Assembly (NCBI GenBank): GCA_020635995.1
Contig: JACJYS010000002.1
Span: forward strand, 1 to 64,000
Reading direction: 5' to 3'
Length of the DNA: 64,000 nt
Source: Chitinophagales bacterium
GTDB taxonomy: Bacteria; Bacteroidota; Bacteroidia; Chitinophagales; UBA8649
The position numbers were made by a program, and so were the translations under genes. Below are positions 46,283-55,319 of the stretch, piece by piece. The notes under the pieces are model-generated. The model did not search any database. It saw only the letters and a program-made list of their open reading frames with translations, and had not been told where the DNA came from. How positions within the stretch are numbered: position 1 is the stretch's first letter; the number at the start of each line of letters is the position of its first letter.

Positions 46283-47272
46283 TTAAAAGCTTAAAACCAA
46301 CAATAAAGCCAATGCTATTTGTAATAAAAATATAATTAACCCAAAACCAATAGCACTTTTGCCCGACTGCCATAAATTTTTAAAGCTAACGCCCAAACCT
46401 ATTGCTGCCATGGCTACAGTTAGTAATATTTCGCCTACTTGCTTTAATACTTTTAAAATATCAGGTGGCAAATTAATAAGTGAGTTAAGTATGGTTATGG
46501 CTATAAATATCCATAAAAAAGTAGGCAACTTAAAGCTAAATTTTTTCCCTTCATTTTCACTTTCTTGCTTATTTACTATAAAACTAAACAATATAACCGC
46601 AGGAGAAAGTAAAGCTACTCGGGCTAACTTAACCGTAAGAGCTGTCTCAAAAACGGTTTCACTAATGGCTTTGCCGGCTCCTGCCACATTGCCCACCGAT
46701 TGTAAACTGCCACCTAATATAAAACCTAAATCAAACTCATTTTTAATAAATATAGCCAGTACAAAAGGCAAAACAACCATAGCTACACTTCCCAATAAAT
46801 TTACTACCGCAATAGAAACACCTATAGACGCTTTATCTTTTTCATTTTTTACTAAAACGGGTGCTACTGCCGCTATAGCAGATGAACCGCATATTGCTGT
46901 TCCAAAACCTACAAGAAGTGTAGTTATATTTCCTTTGTAAAATTTTTTGGCGATAAAAATGGTGGCAAGCAAAACAAAAACTACAATAATGACAATAAAC
47001 AAAAATTTAAGCCACCCCATTGCTGCTATGCTTTTAAAATTGATGCTAAAAGCAAGAAAAATAATAGCAGTTTCTAATAAAAAAGAACTTGAAAATTTTA
47101 TACCCGGTTTTGTACTTGCAGGTAGTTTAATAATATTGCCAACAACAACGGCAAGTAAAAAAGCAAGAATAACGGCATTAAAGCCCGGCACATAATCTTC
47201 TAAAAGAAAAGCCACAGCAGCTAATGCCACAGAAAGTAATATGCCCAGTGCTTTTTCCTTTATAAAAGGCAT
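46283..47272 (-). CDS. YeiH/UPF0324-family putative sulfate exporter
   Basis: A 329-residue integral membrane protein with about ten hydrophobic segments. Family motifs include TLLVGFGTAICGSSAIAAVAPVL and ILGGSLQSVGNVAGAGKAIS. Homologues are annotated as putative sulfate exporters; direct evidence for substrate is thin. It is 5 nt downstream of the rhodanese gene, so a sulfur-related role for the pair is a reasonable inference. Confidence 0.9.
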   Translation of the reverse strand: MPFIKEKALGILLSVALAAVAFLLEDYVPGFNAVILAFLLAVVVGNIIKLPASTKPGIKFSSSFLLETAIIFLAFSINFKSIAAMGWLKFLFIVIIVVFVLLATIFIAKKFYKGNITTLLVGFGTAICGSSAIAAVAPVLVKNEKDKASIGVSIAVVNLLGSVAMVVLPFVLAIFIKNEFDLGFILGGSLQSVGNVAGAGKAISETVFETALTVKLARVALLSPAVILFSFIVNKQESENEGKKFSFKLPTFLWIFIAITILNSLINLPPDILKVLKQVGEILLTVAMAAIGLGVSFKNLWQSGKSAIGFGLIIFLLQIALALLLVLSF

Positions 47273-47277
47273 ATTTG

Positions 47278-47664
47278 TTATTTAACTAATTCTCCTTTAT
47301 CCCAAGCCATAATGCCACCGGTAAGATTGTATAAATGTTTAAATCCCATGTCGTTCATTTGTTTTATAGCGTTAGCACTTCTTGCTCCGCTTCTGCAATA
47401 TACAATATAAGTTTTGTCTTTATCTAAAGCATTTACTTTTTCTTTAAAACTTTTATCATAAATATTTATAAAATAATCAGCTCCGGCTATGTGTCCCTGT
47501 GCTACTTCGTCTGGCGTACGAACATCTATAACTAAAACATCTTCTTTCGATTCCATTTCTACATATTCATCAGTACCTATAGCTTCAATGCCATTTTGCC
47601 CGGTACATGATGTACTAAAAAGGATAGCGATAATTGCAAAACTTAGTAATTTAATTTTTCTCAT
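47278..47664 (-). CDS. Rhodanese-like lipoprotein
   Basis: A 128-residue protein: lipobox STSC (Cys20) then one rhodanese domain with the catalytic cysteine in YIVYCRSGARSANA. Rhodaneses transfer sulfane sulfur. An upstream in-frame start would add 19 residues before the signal peptide and is rejected in favour of ATG at 47664. The gene overlaps the upstream DUF6132-like gene by 14 nt and precedes the YeiH-like exporter. Confidence 0.9.
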   Translation of the reverse strand: MRKIKLLSFAIIAILFSTSCTGQNGIEAIGTDEYVEMESKEDVLVIDVRTPDEVAQGHIAGADYFINIYDKSFKEKVNALDKDKTYIVYCRSGARSANAIKQMNDMGFKHLYNLTGGIMAWDKGELVK

Positions 47665-47863
47665 TTTCTTTAATTTCTTCTTTTTTAAATAATCCAACAA
47701 ATAAATATCCGAGCAAAGCACCGTACAAAGTAGAATTTATAGGAGAAGAAGTAATGGCACAAGTGCCGGAAACACAACCTACTTTACTATAATACAAAAA
47801 TCCCGCAAAAGCTCCCAATATTATTCCTACAATTACAAACCTGTGTTTAGATAAAAAATTCAT
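47651..47863 (-). CDS. Small membrane protein (DUF6132-like)
   Basis: A 70-residue protein with two hydrophobic segments around GCVSGTCAITSSPINSTLYG, a conserved Cys-containing loop seen in small Bacteroidota membrane proteins near rhodanese genes. ATG at 47863 is preferred over a GTG two codons upstream. First gene of a three-gene unit with rhodanese and exporter. Confidence 0.75.
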   Translation of the reverse strand: MNFLSKHRFVIVGIILGAFAGFLYYSKVGCVSGTCAITSSPINSTLYGALLGYLFVGLFKKEEIKENEKN

Positions 47864-47920
47864 TGCCACAAAATTAAAAAATGGCGCATTTAGCTATTGT
47901 GATATTTGTCGCAGACTAAA

Positions 47921-48869
47921 TTAATTAATCTTGTAAATACCATTAAGCCAATTAATAATATCATCTTTAATTAAATCTACGTTTTCTACCATTATGGCAT
48001 GGTCGCAGTCCTTTATAAAGTTTTAATTGTTTTTTGCACTTTAGCTTTTTGTATAATTTTTGGGTGTATTCTACAGGAAAAACAATATCAGAAGTGCCTT
48101 GAAAAACAAATATAGGAATATCAATTTCCTCTACTGGGCGTTCCATTTTGGCATTTACTAAAGATTTTGCAGCTCTTAAACTAATTTTTGAAACCGTAAA
48201 AGGGTCGTCAACTATAAAATTGTGCAAACTACCAAAGTATTTGATTTTTATACTTTTTAAATCTAAATAACTAAGTGTAGATACTTTAGCATTTGGTAGC
48301 ATACTTCCAGCAAGTTTAACAAACGGTTTTCCTATTTTAGCAAGTTGAGGATATCGGGTTATAGTATGTGTTTCGCCCCACTGCAAATCAGCAAAATTTT
48401 GGCAAATAATGGTGTCCACATCTATTCCTCTTGCTGCCAAATAAAAAGAAACAATGCCCCCTTGGCTACTTCCCATTATGCTTACTTTGTTATTAAACCT
48501 TTTTTTAGCATAAGCTACTACGGTTTCTACATCTTCCATAAGTTCTTCTATGGTGTAGTTGCCTCTATCGCCTGTACTTCTACCGTGCCCACGAGGATCC
48601 ATAGCTATAATATTGTAGCCCTTTTTGCCTATTTCGTATAGTATTTCGGCATAGCATAAACCATAAACGGAGGTACCCGGCACAAAAACTACCGTAGGAG
48701 CATCTTCGTTGTAGGTGTGTATGTCTATATTGAGCATTATTTTACCCGAAGGGATAAACTCACTTTCAAAAAAATGTAAAATATCGGGAAATCCCAGTTC
48801 GTTAATTAAAAATTGAAAATACTGAAGGTAATTTTCAAAGCTTCGGTCTTTATATTTGATTGTTTCCAT
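47921..48869 (-). CDS. Alpha/beta hydrolase, 1-nt frameshift near the end
   Basis: A serine hydrolase with TVVFVPGTSVYG, DPRGHGRST and nucleophile elbow MGSSQGG, and acid in GTSDIVFP. The frame as read ends at 47967 in a false tail. Removing one A near 48018 gives KDCDHAIMVENVDLIKDDI with the catalytic histidine, ending at 47921 with 315 residues. Since the shift removes the active-site His, an error in the sequence is likely. It overlaps the lysoplasmalogenase gene by 20 nt. Confidence 0.8.
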
Positions 48870-49575
48870 TTGCGTTCTGCAAGATACAACCTTTTGCTAT
48901 AAAATACTGCCCCAAGACATATAATGGCATAATTAAAAATCGTGCTATTAGCTTATTTTCGCCAAATAAATATGAAAAATTTTGGAAGGCAATTACAGAA
49001 TCGGAAATCATAAATAATACAGCACCTATAAAAACCCATTTAAAACTCGGATGATTTACTTTTTCGTATCTATTAAGTGCTGTTAATACCATTATCATTA
49101 TAACAGTAGCATATACAATAACGGGTATGCTCATAGGCGCAAAATCAGGATGTTTTTGATTGAATAAAAATGAAATCATACCAAACAAAAATAAAATAAA
49201 AGGAAAAACCAGCCACGGGCGTTTTAGTAGCACACTTTTAGCTTTAATAGGCGTTTTTACAAAAGCTACTATATACAAAACATGAGCTATAAGAAAAGAT
49301 GCTAAGCCCAATAAAAAGTTTATATCGGTTTTAAATATACCCGGCATTAAAAAATTATCGCCCCACCAGCTAAAAAATAAGGAAACCAAAATTATTTTAT
49401 CAAAAGAAGTTTTAGCCTTAGTATTTTGATAATACCAATAAGCCAAAATAGGCATGAGCAAAGGTTTAGTAAGCCAAACGCCCAAAGCACTACCGTTTAA
49501 GTCAAATAAATAATCGCCAGTGAGTTGAATAGCTAAAATGGCAAAATAGATATAAATAAGTTTGTTTTGTTTCAT
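48850..49575 (-). CDS. Lysoplasmalogenase (YhhN/TMEM86 family)
   Basis: A 241-residue membrane protein with about eight hydrophobic segments and family motifs WLTKPLLMPILAYWY and FFSWWGDNFLM, plus GAVLFMISDSVIA. The YhhN family includes lysoplasmalogenases that cleave the vinyl-ether bond of lysoplasmalogens. It precedes and overlaps the hydrolase gene, so both may act on lipids; that link is inference. Confidence 0.87.
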   Translation of the reverse strand: MKQNKLIYIYFAILAIQLTGDYLFDLNGSALGVWLTKPLLMPILAYWYYQNTKAKTSFDKIILVSLFFSWWGDNFLMPGIFKTDINFLLGLASFLIAHVLYIVAFVKTPIKAKSVLLKRPWLVFPFILFLFGMISFLFNQKHPDFAPMSIPVIVYATVIMIMVLTALNRYEKVNHPSFKWVFIGAVLFMISDSVIAFQNFSYLFGENKLIARFLIMPLYVLGQYFIAKGCILQNANGNNQI

Positions 49576-49596
49576 AAGGTTTTAAAGGTATGAATT

Positions 49597-50007
49597 TTAG
49601 GCAGGATATTCTACAAAATTTCTTTTGGTTTCGTACAAACGAACTTTTATTTCGTATTTTTTATCTAATTTATTTTTTAGAATATTGTAAATAACCACAG
49701 CTATATTTTCTACTGTAGGAATTAAGTTTTCAAATTCAGGACACTCTTCATTTAGGTTTTTGTGGTCAAAGCGTTCTTCTATTTCTGTTTTAATAATATC
49801 TCTTAACACACCTAAATCTATTACATATCCCGTGTCTTTATCTATTTCACCTATTACACATACTTCTAAATCGTAGTTGTGTCCGTGCCAGTTTGGGTTA
49901 TTGCACAAACCAAAAACTTCATTATTTTTTTCATTACTCCAGTTTTTATTGTACAAACGATGTGCTGCATTAAAATGTGCTTTTCTATAAACGGCTACTT
50001 TTGTCAT
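49597..50007 (-). CDS. queD: 6-pyruvoyl tetrahydropterin synthase / QueD family protein
   Basis: A 136-residue protein with the zinc-binding histidines in KAHFNAAHRL and NWHGHNYDL, and the catalytic Cys in GLCNNPNWHGH. QueD (6-carboxy-tetrahydropterin synthase) acts in queuosine synthesis; family members in some bacteria act in other pterin pathways. ATG at 50007 is preferred; a longer frame would run into the divergent holB gene. Confidence 0.88.
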   Translation of the reverse strand: MTKVAVYRKAHFNAAHRLYNKNWSNEKNNEVFGLCNNPNWHGHNYDLEVCVIGEIDKDTGYVIDLGVLRDIIKTEIEERFDHKNLNEECPEFENLIPTVENIAVVIYNILKNKLDKKYEIKVRLYETKRNFVEYPA

Positions 50008-50021
50008 ATTCCTTACTAATT

Positions 50022-50037
50022 TTTGTAAATTTACAAA
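50022..50037. promoter_or_regulatory. 16-bp perfect palindrome between queD and holB
   Basis: TTTGTAAATTTACAAA lies in the 44-bp gap between the divergent starts. It could be an operator or simply AT-rich promoter DNA. Confidence 0.35.
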
Positions 50038-50051
50038 CTCTAAATTATACA

Positions 50052-51167
50052 ATGCAATTTAAAGACGTAATAGCTCAAAATCATTTAAAAAAACAGTTCA
50101 TAGCATCGGCTAAAAACAATAAAGTAAGCCAAGCAATGCTGTTTTTAGGAAACGAAGGTACAGGAAAACTCTCTATGGCTTTAGCTTTTGCCCAGTATTT
50201 AAACTGCGAAAATCCTACGGAAGATGATAGCTGTGGCGTGTGTGCATCATGTGTAAAAACACAAAAACTAATACACCCCGATATTTTTTACACCTACCCC
50301 ACTATTGGAGCAAAAAGTGTAGCTAAAGACGATATAGTAAAATGGCGAGAAATTTTAAGCAACACAAGTTATATAACTTACAATGATTGGATAGCTTATT
50401 TAGATAATGAAAACAAACAAGGCAATATAACAGCCGAAGAATGTAATCAAATAATACGGCAGCATGGATTGAGGCATTTTGAAGGGAAATACAAAGTGCA
50501 AATAATATGGGGTGCCGAATATTTAAGAAAAGAAGGAAATAGACTTTTAAAATTAATAGAAGAGCCACCGGAAAACACTATTTTCATTTTAATAGCTCAA
50601 AATCAAGATGAAATATTGCCTACAATTTTAAGCAGAACTCAGCTTGTGAAATTTAACGCTCTTACTTTAGAAGATATAAAAAGTAATTTGCTTAAAAATT
50701 TTCAAATAAGTGAAGCAGAAGCTCATAAGATAGCTCAAATAGCGGATGGAAGCTGGAAAGATGCCGTAAGTTTAATAGGAAATACAGAAAATGATTATTT
50801 TCAGAATTTTAGACAATGGATGTTGTTTATTATTCAGCTAAGAGCCCGACCAAATTTAGAGTTTGCCAATGGTTTAATAAACTGGTGCGATGAAATGGGC
50901 AGTACAGGCAGGCAAAATCAAAAAGCATTTTTAAAGTTTGCCCTTTTCTTTATAAGAGAAGGCTTTGCTTCGCAAAATGAGGTTTTTAGCAAATTAACAG
51001 AAGAAGAACAGGATACGGCTTTAAAAATGATAAACACATTTAGTTGGCAAAAAATGATAAGCATTTCCCAAATAATCAATAACTTGCACTATGAAATAGT
51101 GCGAAATGCAAATGCTAAAATTGCATTTTATAGTACAAGTATGAAAATAAAGGCTTTATTAAATTAA
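50052..51167 (+). CDS. holB: DNA polymerase III subunit delta prime
   Basis: A 371-residue clamp-loader AAA+ protein. It begins MQFKDVIAQNHLKKQFI, has GNEGTGKLSMA in the P-loop position, a zinc finger CENPTEDDSCGVCASC, and sensor-like FILIAQNQDEILPTILSRTQ. The divergent P-loop and SRC-like SRT fit delta prime, which helps load the beta clamp. The longer frame starting at 49977 would overlap queD, so ATG at 50052 is used. It heads the holB-ricT-gldH cluster. Confidence 0.92.
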   Translation: MQFKDVIAQNHLKKQFIASAKNNKVSQAMLFLGNEGTGKLSMALAFAQYLNCENPTEDDSCGVCASCVKTQKLIHPDIFYTYPTIGAKSVAKDDIVKWREILSNTSYITYNDWIAYLDNENKQGNITAEECNQIIRQHGLRHFEGKYKVQIIWGAEYLRKEGNRLLKLIEEPPENTIFILIAQNQDEILPTILSRTQLVKFNALTLEDIKSNLLKNFQISEAEAHKIAQIADGSWKDAVSLIGNTENDYFQNFRQWMLFIIQLRARPNLEFANGLINWCDEMGSTGRQNQKAFLKFALFFIREGFASQNEVFSKLTEEEQDTALKMINTFSWQKMISISQIINNLHYEIVRNANAKIAFYSTSMKIKALLN

Positions 51168-51232
51168 AGTCAAGACTATTAAATAATCCTTTTTCTCAAA
51201 AAAAGAAAAAGACCAAATAAATTAAAAATATA

Positions 51233-52366
51233 ATGGCGTGTGCAACAGGATGTAGTACATCATCGGACGGATGTAATAAAATGAATACTTTTGATTGGTT
51301 TAAAGATATTCCTTTATCCAACAACTACAATTTTAATATAATAGAAGTTAGCTTTAAAGACGGAGCAAGAAAAGCCTTTTACCGAAATAAAAACCATATA
51401 GATTTATATAAAAACGATTATGTGGTAGTAGAAAGTTCGCAAGGCTACGATATAGGGAAACTTTCACTTTCGGGCGAATTGGTTAAGCTACAAATGAAAA
51501 AGAAAAATGTAAAAAACCACCCCGATAATATTAGAGATATAGTACGAAAAGCTACGGAAGATGATATAAATAAGCTTGAGAATTATAGAAATAAAGAAAA
51601 GCAAATGCTGGTAAAAGCCAGAGTTATAGCCCGAAATTTGAATCTTGATATGAAAATAGGCGATATAGAATATCAAGGCGATGGCAAAAAAGCTACATTT
51701 TATTATACTTCCGATAACAGAGTAGATTTTAGAGAGCTGGTAAAGCAATATGCTTCAGAATTTAAGATAAAAATAGAAATGCGTCAAATAGGAGCAAGAC
51801 AAGAGTCGGCACGTATTGGAGGCATGGGACCTTGTGGTAGAGAATTGTGCTGTTCTTCGTGGCTAAGCGATTTTGATAGTGTAAGCACCAGTGCTGCTCG
51901 TTATCAGCAGTTGAGTATTAATCCGGATAAGCTTTCGGGGCAGTGTGGCAGACTTAAATGCTGCTTAAACTACGAGTTAGACACCTACATGGATGCCTTA
52001 AAATCTATTCCTAAAAATTGCGACAAGCTAAAAACCCAAGAAGGTATGGCTTACTTGCGAAAAACGGATATTTTTAAACTTGAAATGACCTATTTTGTAG
52101 AAGAAACTAATAAGTATTTTAAGCTTAGCACAAAAGATGTACTACAAATAAAAGCCATGCTTAAAGATAAGAAAACGCCTTTAAGTTTGGCAGAATTTAG
52201 CATAATAGAGCAAACAGAAGAAAAAGAACTTGAAGATGCTTATGCTACCGATTTAGTGGGCAGTGTAAGCCTTAATACCTTAGAACAAAAAGGTAAAAAT
52301 AAACGCAGAAATAAAAATAAAAACAAGAATAGGAGAAACCCTAAAAATAGGAGAAATGACAAATAG
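51233..52366 (+). CDS. ricT: PSP1-domain protein RicT (YaaT)
   Basis: A 377-residue protein with the PSP1 C-terminal domain and the cysteine clusters GGMGPCGRELCCSSWL and QCGRLKCCLNYE, plus a Cys-rich start (MACATGCSTSSDGC). In Bacillus the RicAFT complex carries Fe-S clusters and affects RNA maturation. It ends in a basic K/R/N tail and overlaps gldH by 11 nt. Confidence 0.93.
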   Translation: MACATGCSTSSDGCNKMNTFDWFKDIPLSNNYNFNIIEVSFKDGARKAFYRNKNHIDLYKNDYVVVESSQGYDIGKLSLSGELVKLQMKKKNVKNHPDNIRDIVRKATEDDINKLENYRNKEKQMLVKARVIARNLNLDMKIGDIEYQGDGKKATFYYTSDNRVDFRELVKQYASEFKIKIEMRQIGARQESARIGGMGPCGRELCCSSWLSDFDSVSTSAARYQQLSINPDKLSGQCGRLKCCLNYELDTYMDALKSIPKNCDKLKTQEGMAYLRKTDIFKLEMTYFVEETNKYFKLSTKDVLQIKAMLKDKKTPLSLAEFSIIEQTEEKELEDAYATDLVGSVSLNTLEQKGKNKRRNKNKNKNRRNPKNRRNDK

Positions 52367-52829
52367 AATCTGGTTTATTTTTGCTGTAGTCATCTTTCTT
52401 TTTTCATGCAATGAAGGTTCTTTGTATGAAAAAAACATGGATATAGAAAAAGGTTTGTGGCAAATAACTGATACACTAAAATTTGAGCCTAAAATACAAG
52501 ATAATTTACCTAAAAACTTATACGTAAACATACGCCACACTTCGGCTTTTAACTGGAGAAATTTATGGTTAAACCTACAGATAGTTTTTCCTAATGATAG
52601 TGTGGTTAATGAAAAAATAAATATACAGTTATCGCAACCTAACGGGCAGTGGTATGGCAAATGCTCCGGAGATGTTTGTTTAATTCAAATACCCGTTGAA
52701 AATTATGAGCAGTATAGCTTTACAGATACAGGAGTATATACGTTTGCTTTATCGCACGAAATGAGAGAAAATCCTTTAGAAAATATTTTGAGCATGGGTA
52801 TAAAAATAGAAGATATAAAAGAAGAATGA
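52356..52829 (+). CDS. gldH: Gliding motility lipoprotein GldH
   Basis: A 157-residue lipoprotein (lipobox FLFSC, Cys18) with the GldH pattern NLYVNIRHTSAFNWRNLWLNLQIVFPN and GQWYGKCSGDVCLIQIPV. GldH is needed for gliding and type IX secretion in Flavobacterium. Its place after ricT is conserved in Bacteroidota. This supports the T9SS export inferred for the giant adhesin. Confidence 0.92.
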   Translation: MTNRIWFIFAVVIFLFSCNEGSLYEKNMDIEKGLWQITDTLKFEPKIQDNLPKNLYVNIRHTSAFNWRNLWLNLQIVFPNDSVVNEKINIQLSQPNGQWYGKCSGDVCLIQIPVENYEQYSFTDTGVYTFALSHEMRENPLENILSMGIKIEDIKEE

Positions 52830-53707
52830 AACTAACGCCCGATAATATAATTTTGGCATACAGCATTCCCATTTTTATGGTTTTAATAGCCATAGAAGCT
52901 TTGATAGCTTATAAGCAACACAAAGATTTATATGTAGGCAAAGATTTTTTGGCAAGTATTAGCATGGGCATAGGTTCTGCATTTATAGGAGCAGGCATGA
53001 AAACTTTGGCTTTTATAGTTTATTCCTTTTTGTATCAGTTTAGACTTTTTGATTTGGGAACAGAATGGTGGGTGTGGGTTCTTCTATTTTTTGCAGATGA
53101 TTTTACTTTTTACTGGCATCACCGCTTAAGCCACGAAGTGAGGGTGCTGTGGGCGGCACATATAAACCATCATTCTTCTGTTAAAATGAATTTGGGTACG
53201 GCACTACGGCAATCGTGGGCAGAGTTATTATATAAATATGTATGGTGGATGTGGTTGCCATTGGTGGGTTTTGCTCCCATTATGATATTTATAATGCAAA
53301 CCATAAGTTTAGTGTATCAATTTTTTCAACATACCGAATTGGTAAGAAAATTACCTAAGCCAATTGAATTTATTTTCAATACGCCTTCACACCACAGGGT
53401 ACACCATGGAAGTAATATTAAGTATTTAGATCAAAATCATGCAGGTGTTTTAATAATTTGGGACAGAATGTTTAACACTTTTCAAAAAGAAGAAGAAAAA
53501 GTAGTGTATGGAATTACCACTAATATACATACTTACAATCCATTTAAAATAGCCACTCATGAGTTTGTGGCATTGTTTCATGATGTTAAAAATGCTCCGG
53601 GATTAGCTAATAAGCTAAAATATATTTTTTACGCCCCCGGGTGGAGCCACAATGGAGAAGATTTAAGAGCCAAAACATTAAGAAAAAAAATAAAAAATGA
53701 AGAATAG
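52826..53707 (+). CDS. Sterol desaturase / fatty acid hydroxylase family protein
   Basis: A 293-residue membrane protein with several spans and three histidine clusters binding a di-iron centre: HHRLSHE, HINHHSS and HRVHHG. The family hydroxylates or desaturates lipids; the substrate is unknown. It overlaps gldH by 4 nt (ATGA) and the next gene by 11 nt, so it is part of the same operon. Confidence 0.9.
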   Translation: MKLTPDNIILAYSIPIFMVLIAIEALIAYKQHKDLYVGKDFLASISMGIGSAFIGAGMKTLAFIVYSFLYQFRLFDLGTEWWVWVLLFFADDFTFYWHHRLSHEVRVLWAAHINHHSSVKMNLGTALRQSWAELLYKYVWWMWLPLVGFAPIMIFIMQTISLVYQFFQHTELVRKLPKPIEFIFNTPSHHRVHHGSNIKYLDQNHAGVLIIWDRMFNTFQKEEEKVVYGITTNIHTYNPFKIATHEFVALFHDVKNAPGLANKLKYIFYAPGWSHNGEDLRAKTLRKKIKNEE

Positions 53708-54200
53708 CTTAATTGCTGTATTTTTAATTGCACTGCTGTCAGCGTGTTCTTATTCAGAAAAGCCTAAAGAAGTAAAAACAGAAATGTTTGAAGTATCATA
53801 TCCGGGATATATGAAAAGCACAGATGATTTGCTTGAAGGAGCAGATTTGCAGTATAAAAATGCTTACAGAAATATATACAGCATAGTTAAAGTTTCAGAT
53901 AAAGGAACGCAAACTTTTGAAGATTTTCAAAAGAAGACAGTGGATGTTATAAGAAACTTTCAATTACTTGAAAAGCCTGTGGTAACAGATTCTGTGTATA
54001 GAGAAAATGACAATTTTAAAGCTATAGATCTTCAAATTTATGGCATCATGAATAATGAAAATATTTATTATTGGCATTCGGTTTTTGAAACTAAGGATAA
54101 GTTTTATGAGTTAGCCGTTTGGACCCGCACTATGGACAGAAAGCAACGCTACGGTGAAGATATAGCTAAAATAATAGAAAGTTTTAAGCCTTTGAGGTAA
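53697..54200 (+). CDS. Hypothetical lipoprotein, last gene of the gldH operon
   Basis: A 167-residue protein with lipobox LLSACS (Cys17) and a compact domain (FEVSYPGYMKSTDDL, FYELAVWTRTMDRKQRYGEDIAKIIESFKP) resembling PsbP-like small lipoproteins. Function unknown. It ends 7 nt before the convergent idi gene. Confidence 0.75.
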   Translation: MKNSLIAVFLIALLSACSYSEKPKEVKTEMFEVSYPGYMKSTDDLLEGADLQYKNAYRNIYSIVKVSDKGTQTFEDFQKKTVDVIRNFQLLEKPVVTDSVYRENDNFKAIDLQIYGIMNNENIYYWHSVFETKDKFYELAVWTRTMDRKQRYGEDIAKIIESFKPLR

Positions 54201-54207
54201 AGAAAAT

Positions 54208-54729
54208 TTACACCATCCCCCTCACTTCCATTTCTTTTAAAATAATTTTAAACCAAAAAGAAAACTGTTCCGAATTTTTTGAAATTTCTTTATCTAAATC
54301 GGTTTTACTTATCCAGCGTACAGCTTTTACTTCTTCGGTATTAAAAGGAATTTTGCCTCCATAATTACCAATAAAAACATGGTCAAGTTCGTGTTCTGTT
54401 AAGCCACTTTCTTCGTCTTTGGCTTTGTATATAAAATGAAAAATTTGTTTTAAGTCAGCATTAATACCCAATTCTTCTTCTAATCGTCTATTTGCAGCAT
54501 TTTTATAGCTTTCATTTTCCCTCGGGTGGGTACATACCGTATTGCTCCATATCCCAGCCCAATGGTATTTTTTATCGGCACGCTGTTGTAGTAAAATTTC
54601 TTTTTTGTCATTAAACAAAATAATACTTATAGCTCTGTGCAATAGCCCTTTTTCATGAGCTTCTTGTTTGCCCATTAAACCAAGCACTTTATCTTGTTCG
54701 TTTACTAAAACTACTTTTTCTTCATTCAT
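54208..54729 (-). CDS. idi: Isopentenyl-diphosphate delta-isomerase, type I
   Basis: A 173-residue Nudix-fold enzyme interconverting IPP and DMAPP for isoprenoids. Active-site cysteine is in WSNTVCTHPREN, and the metal-binding Glu pair in RRLEEELGI, with ELDHVFIG further on. It overlaps the upstream carbonic anhydrase gene by 4 nt. Confidence 0.94.
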   Translation of the reverse strand: MNEEKVVLVNEQDKVLGLMGKQEAHEKGLLHRAISIILFNDKKEILLQQRADKKYHWAGIWSNTVCTHPRENESYKNAANRRLEEELGINADLKQIFHFIYKAKDEESGLTEHELDHVFIGNYGGKIPFNTEEVKAVRWISKTDLDKEISKNSEQFSFWFKIILKEMEVRGMV

Positions 54730-55250
54730 TTTTCTTCTTTTTTATACCACGAAGCATATTTAACATAGTTATTTGCTAAACGCTCTAATTTGTCAAAAGT
54801 TTCATTTCTATCTAAGTCTTTTACCTTTTTGGCAGGTATTCCCGCCCATAAAGTATAGGGTGGCAACACTTCATTTTCTTTAACCACAGCTCCGGCAGCC
54901 ACTATTACGCCTTCATTTACTTGTGCATCATCCATTACTATAGCTCCCATGCCTATCAATACATTATCTGCTATTTTACAACCATGAACAATGGCATTAT
55001 GCCCTATGCTCACGTTATTCCCAATTGCAGTTGCTGCTTTTTGATAAGTGCAATGTATCATGGCATTGTCTTGCACATTTACTTTGTTTCCTAAAGTTAT
55101 ACTATTTACATCTCCTCGCAATACTGCATTATACCATATAGTACACTGGTGCCCCATTCTTACATCTCCAATAACGGTAGCTGTTTCAGCAAGCCAGCAG
55201 TCCTCTCCAAATTGTGGAGTTATATTATTTAATGTTTTAATTATGGGCAT
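54726..55250 (-). CDS. Gamma-class carbonic anhydrase family protein
   Basis: A 174-residue left-handed beta-helix protein with hexapeptide repeats (VIGDVRMGHQCTIWYNAVLRGDVNSITLG, IGNNVSIGHNAIVHGCKI). Zinc-ligand histidines are visible in MIHCT, GHNAIVHG. YrdA-like members may be inactive as anhydrases. A TTG 27 nt upstream is rejected in favour of ATG at 55250. Confidence 0.9.
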   Translation of the reverse strand: MPIIKTLNNITPQFGEDCWLAETATVIGDVRMGHQCTIWYNAVLRGDVNSITLGNKVNVQDNAMIHCTYQKAATAIGNNVSIGHNAIVHGCKIADNVLIGMGAIVMDDAQVNEGVIVAAGAVVKENEVLPPYTLWAGIPAKKVKDLDRNETFDKLERLANNYVKYASWYKKEEK

Positions 55251-55302
55251 AAGTTTTTTAAAAGTGTAAAAATACAAGTAAAATATTGAATGAGCTTTAT
55301 TT

Positions 55303-55310
55303 TATCTTTG
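55303..55310 (+). promoter_or_regulatory. -7 box of the ABC-F gene
   Basis: TATCTTTG, 9 nt before the ATG at 55320. It lies inside the longer reading frame from 55290, arguing that the shorter start is real. Confidence 0.6.
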
Positions 55311-55319
55311 CAGTTAATT

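Noticed and set aside
49977..50051. Longer N terminus for holB
   Set aside because: It would overlap the divergent queD gene, and the conserved MQFKDVIAQ start lies at 50052.
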